Shown in pieces: positions 6,710-13,427 of a DNA stretch of 14,610 nucleotides. The notes under the pieces were generated by a model that made no database searches, was not told the DNA's origin, and was given only the letters and a program-made list of their open reading frames with translations. This stretch comes from an uncultured Collinsella sp. (GTDB lineage: Bacteria; Actinomycetota; Coriobacteriia; Coriobacteriales; Coriobacteriaceae): the NCBI GenBank assembly GCA_900549245.1, contig URNQ01000023.1:1-14610 (forward strand), written 5' to 3'. Numbering within the stretch: position 1 is the stretch's first letter; every line of letters starts with the position of its first letter. Made by a program: the position numbers and the translations under genes.

Positions 6710-8374
6710 TTACTCGTCACCGAGAACTTCGTGCACCTCAGAAGCGACTTCGCCGACACGAGGACCGTAAATGACCTGGATTGCCTTGTCGCTCAGGCGG
6801 ATAACGCCCATAGCTTCAAGATTCTTGGTGAACACCTCGTCGTCTGCAACCTTAGAACCATCCTTGACAATCACGCGAAGACGTGAGATGCAGTTGTCAA
6901 GATCATCAATGTTGTCGGCTCCACCAAGCGCTTCGACAATGCCAACAGCAAGCGCGCTGTCCTTGGTCGCACGGCCCTGGACTGCCTTCTCGGGAGTGCT
7001 ACCAGACTCGCCCTTTGCCTCAGCGGCCTTTGCCTCGAACTCAGCTCTGCTGTTGATCAACTCAATATCGTCACCATCATCTCGACCGGGCGTCTTGATA
7101 TCGAACTTAGTAATAAAGAACCGGAAGAGGAAGAAAGCTGCCAGGAAAAAGGCGGGGAGCAGAATAAGGTACGGAAGCAGGTTAAGCTTCTCGGGGCGGA
7201 ATAAGAATGGGATCAGGTCCTTGATATTTCCCTGGTACACCGAAACGCCCATTGCCTCCGAGAGAACTTCACCCAGTCCGGAAAGCGGAGCGTAAACGCC
7301 AAAGTAGAGCCAGGGAGCGGCAAACAGGAACGTAAAGAGAATAGGCTCCGTAACGCCAAAGAAAACAGTCGAAATCACTGTGGGGATTAAAAGGCCAGCA
7401 ACCTTCTTGCGGTTCTGGGGCTTGGCACAAGACCACATAGCAAGGGCGATGCCCGGGAACAACGCGTAATCGTTAATGCCATAGCCAGCCATGAAGGCCC
7501 TAACCAAGAGCTTGTCGCTGCTGGGAGAAGCGAGCTGTGCAAGCTGAATAGCGCTATTGCCCACCACGCGCGTTCCATCGACGACCATGGAGCCACCAAG
7601 CTCAGTCCAATACATGGGCGTCTCGAGCAGCGGATGCAAGCCAAACGGCACAAGGCTCTCGAGCACCCAGCGATAGACAAACGTACCGACCAGACCGGAG
7701 CCTTTCACGAACGTCGCAATACCCGAAAAGCATCCACCGATGACGGGCCAGACGAAGTACATGATGCCGCCCAGGACGCCACCGGCAACCAACGATACAA
7801 TGGGGACCGTTCGACTGCCCGCAAAAAACGCCAGCGCCGTTGGAAGCTTGGTCTTGTAAAAACGGCCGGTGATCCAAGCGACCAGGCAGCCCACGATAAT
7901 GCCGCCAAAGACACCAGAGCTGTAGCCAAAAAAGCCGAGCGAGGTAGTGTAGAGTGCGGACTGCTCACTCGCCTGAATGGACGTAAGGCCGACCTTCTGA
8001 AGAGCTTCCACCGTTGTATTGTCGGCAGCCAAGCCAGCTGCTCCAAGTAGAATCTCAACCGTCTTGAGCATGGTGAGATAGCAGACAAGGGCAGAAAAGG
8101 CAGCCCAGCCCTTCTCTTTGCGAGACAAGGAGAAGGCGCAGCCGACGGCAAACAAAACACCGAGGTTTCCAATGATTACCTCGCCGAGACCCTTAAATAC
8201 CGAGAAGAACGTAAAGAGCGGCGAAGCGGCATACCAGTCCCAATTAACGCCAAGGGACACAAGGGTCAGTTCGGTCGTAAAAACGCTACCGATACCCAAA
8301 AAGAGACCGGAAATGGCAATGAGCGTAATCGGAACGAGCATTGCCTTTCCGAACGATTGGAATTTTTCTTTCAT
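6710..8374 (-). CDS. PTS EIICB permease, glucose/alpha-glucoside (GlvC/MalP-like) type
   Basis: Start ATG 8374 (MKEKFQSFGKAMLVPITL) follows a strong GAGGAGGG; the product is 554 residues. Residues 1-440 form the membrane EIIC domain, with LVPFGLHPLLETP, AGYGINDYALFPGIALAMW, KKVAGLLIPT and the signature FGVTEPILFTFLF. A linker beginning FDIKTPGRDD resembles that of GlvC and leads to an EIIB domain (about 470-554) with DNCISRLRV, where Cys495 is the phosphorylation site. The protein imports a sugar across the membrane while phosphorylating it. It carries no EIIA domain, so it needs one in trans. Similarity in layout to Bacillus GlvC/MalP, together with GH4 and RpiR neighbours, suggests maltose or a related alpha-glucoside, but glucose or another glucoside cannot be excluded. 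Confidence 0.9.
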   Translation of the reverse strand: MKEKFQSFGKAMLVPITLIAISGLFLGIGSVFTTELTLVSLGVNWDWYAASPLFTFFSVFKGLGEVIIGNLGVLFAVGCAFSLSRKEKGWAAFSALVCYLTMLKTVEILLGAAGLAADNTTVEALQKVGLTSIQASEQSALYTTSLGFFGYSSGVFGGIIVGCLVAWITGRFYKTKLPTALAFFAGSRTVPIVSLVAGGVLGGIMYFVWPVIGGCFSGIATFVKGSGLVGTFVYRWVLESLVPFGLHPLLETPMYWTELGGSMVVDGTRVVGNSAIQLAQLASPSSDKLLVRAFMAGYGINDYALFPGIALAMWSCAKPQNRKKVAGLLIPTVISTVFFGVTEPILFTFLFAAPWLYFGVYAPLSGLGEVLSEAMGVSVYQGNIKDLIPFLFRPEKLNLLPYLILLPAFFLAAFFLFRFFITKFDIKTPGRDDGDDIELINSRAEFEAKAAEAKGESGSTPEKAVQGRATKDSALAVGIVEALGGADNIDDLDNCISRLRVIVKDGSKVADDEVFTKNLEAMGVIRLSDKAIQVIYGPRVGEVASEVHEVLGDE

Positions 8375-8688
8375 CAATTCCCTCCTCAATGAGCCTCTAT
8401 AAACGACTATTGCAGCCCACGTCCCCACACAGGCGAAACGGAAGACATGTTCGGCAATAGACACAAAGTGATTGTAGAAAGGGGCACACAAAATGCGCAT
8501 CGGCATCGCGTAATGCGGTTAAATCGACCGACGATTGCAAGTATTTACGAATCCGTAAACGGCAGCAAATAGGCAGCGAACGGCAATCTGCAGCGTAGGA
8601 CAGTCCCCGCAGTTCAACAATTGTCGGTATTTCGACTCATATTTATTGAATTGTTGCTCGCCCAAAAGTGCGGAGCATCAACGCGCCC
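8375..8688. other. Intergenic region between FeoB and EIICB
   Basis: This 314-bp stretch holds the EIICB ribosome site at its left end and no convincing gene; an open frame continuing upstream from EIICB to 8506 has no family features. Near the right end, CAACAATT (8615-8622) and AATTGTTG (8649-8656) form an exact inverted pair with a 26-nt AT-rich spacer. An imperfect hairpin at 8653-8682 (GTTGCTCGC against GCGGAGCATCAAC, with bulges) lies just after the FeoB stop and could help terminate that gene. The EIICB promoter must be here, but no clean -35/-10 pair was identified. Confidence 0.5.
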
Positions 8689-11049
8689 CTAAGCCAACCC
8701 CAGCAATATGCCCGCCGAATGCACGACAAACGCCACGATCCAGGCGACCGTCACCTGAAACGCGAACACGGCAACGGCATAGCGCGCGCCCAGCTCGCTC
8801 TTGACGGCGCCGATGGACGCCACGCAGGGCGGGTACAGCAGCGTAAAGACCAGGAACACGTAAGCGGTAAACGGCGAAAACATGGTTGACAGCACCGCGG
8901 GCGACGTTGCGCCCAAAAGCACCGTGAGGGTCGAAATGACGCTCTCCTTGGCGATAAGTCCGGTGACGAGCGCCGTCGAGGCGCGCCAGTCGCCGAAGCC
9001 GAGCGGCGCCAGCAGCGGAGCGATAATGCTGCCCAGACCGGCAAGCAGACTCTGCGACTGATCGGCGACCACATTAAAGCGGATGTCGAACGTCTGAAGG
9101 AACCAAATGACCACCGTAGCGGCAAAGATAATGGTGAAGGCCTTGGTGATGAAGTCCTTGGCCTTATCCCATGCCAGCATCACCGTCGTCTTAACGCTCG
9201 GCAGGCGGTAATTGGGGAGCTCCATGATAAACGGCACCGGGTCGCCCTTAAATGCCGTGCGGTTGAGCACCAGGGCGGCAATGCAGCCGACCACGATACC
9301 AATCAGATAGAGCGAGACCATGGCGGGAACTGTCGCCTGCGGGAAGAATGCTCCGCACAGCAGACCGTAGACCGGCAACTTGGCCGAACAGCTCATGAAC
9401 GGCGTGAGCATGACCGTCATCTTGCGGTCGTGCTCGGATGGGAGCGTACGGGTCGACATGATAGCCGGCACGGTGCAGCCAAAACCGACGAGCATGGGCA
9501 CAAAGCTGCGGCCCGACAGGCCAAAGCGACGCAATACCTTATCCATGACAAAGGCCACGCGCGCCATGTAGCCCGAGTCTTCCAGAATGGAGAGGAACAA
9601 GAAGAGCACGACGATGATCGGCAGGAAGGTCAGCACGCTGCCCACGCCCGTGAGAACACCGTCGACGGCCAGCGAGCGCACCACGTCGTTGGTGCCGAAC
9701 GCCTTGAGACCCGCATCGGCCGAGGCGATGATGGCAGCGACGCCGTCCTCCATAAGTCCCTGCAACGCCGCGCCGATCACGCCAAACGTCAGCCAAAAGA
9801 CGAGGCCCATGATCACCAGGAACGCCGGAATGGCTGTGTAACGACCTGTCAGGATGCGGTCAATCTTGACGGAGCGCACGTGCTCGCGGCTCTCGTGCGG
9901 CTTTACGACGCAGCGCCCGCACACGTCGCCGATAAAGCCGAAGCGCATGTCGGCCAGCGCAGATAGACGGTCGGTGCCGGCCTCGCCCTCCATCTGGGTA
10001 ATGATGTGCTCGATGGCGTCAAGCTCGTTGCGATCCAGATGAAGTGCCTCGGTCACCAGCTCGTCGCCCTCAACCAGCTTGGTCGCCGCAAAACGCACGG
10101 GAATGTGCGCCGTCGCGGCATGGTCCTCGATCAGGTTGGCAATGCCGTGGATGCAGCGATGCAGTGCACCGCCGTCTGGACCATCGGGCGCACAGAAGTC
10201 CAGGCGACCGGGGCGCTCACGGAACCGCGCCACGTGCAAGGCATGATCCACCAGCTCGCCGATACCCTCGTTGCGGGCAGCGCTAATGGGGACAACGGGC
10301 ACGCCCAACAGGCTCTCGAGCAGGTTGACGTCCACGGCGCCGCCGTTGGCCGTCACCTCGTCCATCATGTTGAGCGCGATGACCATGGGACGATCGAGCT
10401 CCATAAGCTGCAGCGTCAGGTACAGGTTACGCTCGATGTTGGTGGCGTCGATGATGTCGATGATGGCGTCGGGGTCTTCGTCCAAGATGAATTGGCGGCT
10501 GACGATTTCTTCGCCCGTGTACGGCGACAACGAGTAAATACCGGGCAAGTCGGTAACGCTCGCCTCGGGGTGGTTACGGATAGTGCCGTCCTTGCGGTCG
10601 ACCGTCACGCCGGGAAAGTTACCGACATGCTGGTTGGAGCCCGTCAGCTGGTTGAATAACGTGGTCTTGCCGCAGTTTTGGTTGCCGGCGAGGGCAAAGT
10701 GCAGCGGCGCGCCCTCGGGCACGGCCGTCTTTGCCGCACGGGGCGAATACGTCCCCTCGCCCAGGGCCGGATGCTCCGTCGTGCCGATTGCGGCGTTAGC
10801 GCGCGGACCCGTATCGGTGTCGTGAATACCCACAAGCTCGATGCGAGCGGCATCGTCCTTGCGCAGTGTCAACTCGTAGCCACGCAGGCGGATCTCGAGC
10901 GGGTCGCCCATGGGGGCGTACTTCATCATGGTGACTTCGGTGCCCGGCGTTAGGCCCATGTCCAAAATATGCTGTCGGAGTGCCTGATCGTCCGATGCCA
11001 CCGATGCGACAACGGCGTCCTTTCCAATCTCGAGTGTATCGAGCTTCAC
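8689..11049 (-). CDS. feoB: Ferrous iron transporter, FeoA-FeoB fusion
   Basis: The 786-residue protein starts at GTG 11049 after AAAGGACG. Residues 1-75 are an SH3-like FeoA domain (ILDMGLTPGTEVTMMKYAPMGDP, LRGYELTLRK), normally a separate gene. After a low-complexity linker (about 76-115) comes the FeoB G domain: G1 GNQNCGKTT (122-130), G2 region FPGVTVD (145-151), G3 DLPG (167-170), G4 NMMD (227-230). The membrane part follows, with GFGCTVPAIMSTR, CSAKLPVYGLL and LIAKESVIST. It takes up Fe2+ across the cytoplasmic membrane, driven or gated by nucleotide hydrolysis, as expected in an anaerobe. The FeoA part may regulate the transporter in cis. There is no separate feoA or feoC in this window. 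The gene appears to be transcribed alone; possible iron-box sequences lie in the leader. Confidence 0.95.
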   Translation of the reverse strand: MKLDTLEIGKDAVVASVASDDQALRQHILDMGLTPGTEVTMMKYAPMGDPLEIRLRGYELTLRKDDAARIELVGIHDTDTGPRANAAIGTTEHPALGEGTYSPRAAKTAVPEGAPLHFALAGNQNCGKTTLFNQLTGSNQHVGNFPGVTVDRKDGTIRNHPEASVTDLPGIYSLSPYTGEEIVSRQFILDEDPDAIIDIIDATNIERNLYLTLQLMELDRPMVIALNMMDEVTANGGAVDVNLLESLLGVPVVPISAARNEGIGELVDHALHVARFRERPGRLDFCAPDGPDGGALHRCIHGIANLIEDHAATAHIPVRFAATKLVEGDELVTEALHLDRNELDAIEHIITQMEGEAGTDRLSALADMRFGFIGDVCGRCVVKPHESREHVRSVKIDRILTGRYTAIPAFLVIMGLVFWLTFGVIGAALQGLMEDGVAAIIASADAGLKAFGTNDVVRSLAVDGVLTGVGSVLTFLPIIVVLFLFLSILEDSGYMARVAFVMDKVLRRFGLSGRSFVPMLVGFGCTVPAIMSTRTLPSEHDRKMTVMLTPFMSCSAKLPVYGLLCGAFFPQATVPAMVSLYLIGIVVGCIAALVLNRTAFKGDPVPFIMELPNYRLPSVKTTVMLAWDKAKDFITKAFTIIFAATVVIWFLQTFDIRFNVVADQSQSLLAGLGSIIAPLLAPLGFGDWRASTALVTGLIAKESVISTLTVLLGATSPAVLSTMFSPFTAYVFLVFTLLYPPCVASIGAVKSELGARYAVAVFAFQVTVAWIVAFVVHSAGILLGLA

Positions 11050-11072
11050 GCGCTCGTCCTTTCGTTAGACGC

Positions 11073-11100
11073 GGTTAACCGTTTACCGGGGCTAACCAAC
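11073..11100. promoter_or_regulatory. Candidate iron-responsive operator upstream of FeoB
   Basis: The FeoB leader contains GGTTAACC (11073-11080), a perfect 8-bp palindrome, and GGCTAACCAAC (11090-11100); together they give GGTTA...TAACC arms. The minus-strand TTGGTTAGCC resembles the left half of the DtxR/IdeR consensus (TTAGGTTAGGCTAACCTAA), but the right half fits poorly. An upstream TTGACT (11140-11145, minus strand) could be a -35 box, though the spacing to TATCAT (11113-11118) is too long at 21 nt. Confidence 0.3.
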
Positions 11101-11170
11101 TCGTAACGACAAATGATAGCGCTCTGAACTATTTTATAAAGTCAAATACCGATGTTTACCTGCGCAAACT

Positions 11171-11491
11171 TTATGCGGTGCGCCCCGAAAGCTCTTTGCG
11201 CATACCGCTCAGCGAGATCGAAATGGAACCCGACCGCGCGGTAGCAGTGAGTCGATCACCCTCAACCGACCCCGTGCATGTAAAGGGCGCCTTGCCCATC
11301 AAGACGTGGGAGATAGTACCCGAGAGCTCAAAGAAATCGCACTCAGCGCGGGCACCCGAGAGAGCGATATGGAGACCCCTGACGTTTAGTACTGCCCTGA
11401 GCGCGCCGTTCACCCCATGTGAAAACGTCACCTCGCCGCGCTTGCTCCCCACCGGCGTCTGGGCCAAAACCACATACGTACCCTCAAGCAT
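11171..11491 (-). CDS. Small conserved protein of unknown function
   Basis: Start ATG 11491 follows GAGGAGG, giving 106 residues. The protein begins MLEGTYVVLAQTPVGSKRGEVTF and has alternating short strands and turns, ending with GSVEGDRLTATARSGSISISLSG. The pattern (G-T-Y opening, TPVG-x-KRGEVTF, repeated G-D-x-L-T-A-T-A) suggests a compact all-beta fold and resembles small uncharacterised proteins I have seen in anaerobic bacteria. There is no signal peptide, membrane segment or catalytic motif. It lies 47 nt downstream of the esterase gene on the same strand, and probably shares its transcript; no terminator was seen between them. Function unknown. Confidence 0.75.
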   Translation of the reverse strand: MLEGTYVVLAQTPVGSKRGEVTFSHGVNGALRAVLNVRGLHIALSGARAECDFFELSGTISHVLMGKAPFTCTGSVEGDRLTATARSGSISISLSGMRKELSGRTA

Positions 11492-11538
11492 GGCTCCTCC
11501 TCTAAGCAGACTTTTTGAAACGGGCAAGTAGTCTACTT

Positions 11539-12438
11539 TTACATATGGCGCTCCAGGAAACGGAAGGCCAGGCGGATCCAAGGACGGACTGCCACCTGCT
11601 TGTCCTCGTTGTCGACCGCGGTGTTGGCGTTGCCGAGCGAAAGGCCGTGACCGCCCTGGTCAAAGACGTGCATCTCGCAAGCGACGCCCTCCTCGGCCAT
11701 GCGCTGCGCAAACGGATAGACCTGTGCGATCGGCGCTGTCTTGTCGTCGGACACGCCCCACACAAAGGTCGGCGGCATCTGGCGCGAAACATGCGTGGTA
11801 GGGCAAATGTCGGTCAGGTGCTCATCGGTCGCCTCGCCGCCCGTCACCATCGACAGATAGTCGTTGAGCAAATCGCGCCCTGTCTTGCCACCCGTCTTGG
11901 GCACGCGCAGGTCGATGCGCGGGTCACGCGTCTGCATATCGCGCACATAGGCAAGGTCGAGCAACGGATAGCCCAGCACCACGGCGTCGGGACGAATGTC
12001 GTCCGGACGCGCCCCGGCAAGTGCCGCGAAGGGGCCGGTCTTCCACTGCGTTGCCAGCGAGGCGCAAATCATGCCGCCAGCAGAAAAGCCCACGACGCAC
12101 ACGCGCTTGGGATCGACATGCCACTCGTCGGCATTCGCACGCACCGTGGCGACCATCTTGGCAAGATCTGCCTGGGGGTGCGGAAAGCTCACGTCACCCG
12201 TAGAACTTGTGACATAGTTGAGCACAAAGGCCTGGTAACCGTGATCCAAAAACGCAAACGCCACGGGATCCTGCTCATGCGGAGCGATATGCGTAAACGC
12301 ACCTCCGCCGCAGATAATCACGGCAGGGCGGCGGCCATTCGGTTTATCGGGCAGCGGTTCGGCACCCAAATACGTAAACGTCGCCGGATATTCCTCGGTC
12401 GGCTCCTCGCCCCACAGCGCATGGCTCTCGACAATCAT
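11539..12438 (-). CDS. Alpha/beta-hydrolase, acetyl-esterase-like
   Basis: Start ATG 12438 (MIVESHALWGEEPTEEY) follows AAGGGAG with good spacing; the open frame to 12777 overlaps the opposing EIIA gene and is not used. The 299-residue protein has the oxyanion motif CGGGAF (43-48, in place of HGGG), nucleophile elbow GFSAGG with Ser119, acid at Asp231 or Asp232 (WGVSDDKTAP) and His264 (QGGHGLSL). This is the order of the BD-FAE/acetyl-esterase group often annotated as endo-xylanase-like esterases, which remove acetyl or feruloyl groups from sugars. No signal peptide is present, so it should act inside the cell, perhaps on imported acetylated oligosaccharides. Family is strong, substrate is inferred. 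It is divergent from EIIA and probably co-transcribed with the small protein after it. Confidence 0.87.
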   Translation of the reverse strand: MIVESHALWGEEPTEEYPATFTYLGAEPLPDKPNGRRPAVIICGGGAFTHIAPHEQDPVAFAFLDHGYQAFVLNYVTSSTGDVSFPHPQADLAKMVATVRANADEWHVDPKRVCVVGFSAGGMICASLATQWKTGPFAALAGARPDDIRPDAVVLGYPLLDLAYVRDMQTRDPRIDLRVPKTGGKTGRDLLNDYLSMVTGGEATDEHLTDICPTTHVSRQMPPTFVWGVSDDKTAPIAQVYPFAQRMAEEGVACEMHVFDQGGHGLSLGNANTAVDNEDKQVAVRPWIRLAFRFLERHM

Positions 12439-12543
12439 ATGTGCTCCCTTCGCGCAAATTATGCGCCCTTGTTTTTCGCCTTCAAGCGTACCCCACTTGA
12501 ACCCGTGACGCAGAAACACGCCAGCAATAAGTTTCCCTTCAAC

Positions 12544-12635
12544 TGATATATCACATAATCCCAGCTCAGAGGTATCGCTGAGCAGCGTAGAATAGGGGGT
12601 GTTGACCAAGCCGCGAAACAGATATGAAACGTTTC
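12544..12635. promoter_or_regulatory. Palindromes in the divergent esterase/EIIA intergenic region
   Basis: The 244-bp gap holds two perfect 10-bp palindromes: TGATATATCA (12544-12553) and GAAACGTTTC (12626-12635). TTGACC (12602-12607) upstream of the second is a possible -35 box for EIIA, but its best -10 (TATGAA) is only 15 nt away. TTTCCG (12632-12637) with TATGCG 17 nt on is an alternative. These may be regulator sites; which promoter is used is not clear. Confidence 0.3.
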
Positions 12636-12682
12636 CGGCAAACCAAACGCGCGATATGCGCCTATTTAAGTTGGAGGCAACT

Positions 12683-13246
12683 ATGGGTCTGCTCGATTCG
12701 CTTAAGTCCACCTTCACCTCGACCGGCGAGGCGTCCGTTCCGCCCGCAGCGAGCTTCGCCACCCGCGAAGGCGTCATCTATGCCCCCGTCAACGGCGTGC
12801 TCGTCAACCTGGACGAAGTTCCCGACGAGACGATCGCCTCGGGCATGCTTGGCCAGGGCTATGGCATCGAGCCCATTACCGGCACCATCTATGCGCCCGC
12901 CAACGGCCGCATCGGTGCCACCACCGTCACCAACCACTCCATCGGCATGATTACCGAGGACGGTCTGCGCGTGTTCATCCATGTCGGCCTGGGCACCGTG
13001 GAAATGAACGGCAAGGGTTTTGCCCGCTTTGTCGAGATGGGTGACACGGTCAAGGCAGGCCAGCCGCTCATCAGCTTCGATCGCGAGGCCATCAAGGCCG
13101 CCGGCCACGAGGACATCGTGACCGTCATCATCTCCGAGCTCGATCGTCTTAAGAGCATCGACCATGTCGGCGAGTCCGGAACGCTTATCGGCGGCAACCC
13201 GCTCGTCAAGCTGGGCGACCCGCTGCTGGTAGCCAAGACCAAGTAG
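12683..13246 (+). CDS. PTS EIIA component, glucose type
   Basis: Start ATG 12683 follows TTGGAGG; the product has 187 residues. The core matches glucose-type EIIA (PTS_EIIA_1): IYAPVNGVLVNLDEVPDETIASGMLGQGYGIEP, then APANGRIGATTVTNHSIGM with His85 and VFIHVGLGTVEMNGKGF with His100, the phosphorylated histidine. GDTVKAGQPLISFD and the ..AIKAAGHEDIVTVII.. stretch complete the fold. It takes phosphate from HPr and passes it to the EIIB cysteine of a sugar permease. The C-terminal 30 residues (SELDRLKSIDHVGESG...) extend the usual domain. It is a single gene with its own terminator. The EIICB at 6710-8374 lacks an EIIA and is a plausible client, although it may serve several permeases. Confidence 0.93.
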   Translation: MGLLDSLKSTFTSTGEASVPPAASFATREGVIYAPVNGVLVNLDEVPDETIASGMLGQGYGIEPITGTIYAPANGRIGATTVTNHSIGMITEDGLRVFIHVGLGTVEMNGKGFARFVEMGDTVKAGQPLISFDREAIKAAGHEDIVTVIISELDRLKSIDHVGESGTLIGGNPLVKLGDPLLVAKTK

Positions 13247-13283
13247 CCAGGCCCCGCGCCACACAGCCAAAAGGCATCTCGTC

Positions 13284-13322
13284 AAGCGCCCGCGACCATT
13301 TGGCCGCGGGCGCTTTTCGTTT
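13284..13322 (+). terminator. Strong rho-independent terminator after EIIA
   Basis: AAGCGCCCGCG (13284-13294) and CGCGGGCGCTT (13305-13315) form a perfect 11-bp GC-rich stem with a 10-nt loop, followed at once by TTCGTTT. It lies 38 nt beyond the EIIA stop and separates EIIA from the downstream synthetase gene. Confidence 0.88.
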
Positions 13323-13372
13323 GAAAAACCATCCCGTCAATGCCTTATCTGTATAGCCCAAATGAGCCGAGC

Positions 13373-13381
13373 TGCTAGAAT
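13373..13381 (+). promoter_or_regulatory. Extended -10 promoter of asnS
   Basis: TG-C-TAGAAT (13373-13381) is an extended -10 box about 46 nt before the GTG start; no good -35 lies 17 nt upstream. It sits after the EIIA terminator, which fits an independent promoter. The short leader leaves no room for a T-box. Confidence 0.5.
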
Positions 13382-13427
13382 ATCGAACTGTATGGATAAC
13401 TATCATTCAACCGTTATGGGAGGATAC

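Noticed and set aside
8375..8506. N-terminal extension of EIICB to 8506
   Set aside because: The codons upstream of 8374 match no PTS family sequence, while ATG 8374 has a strong GAGGAGGG site and a typical EIIC beginning.
13247..13427. T-box or other riboswitch before asnS
   Set aside because: After the EIIA terminator only about 100 nt remain, with a promoter candidate about 46 nt from the start; there is no T-box sequence or antiterminator.
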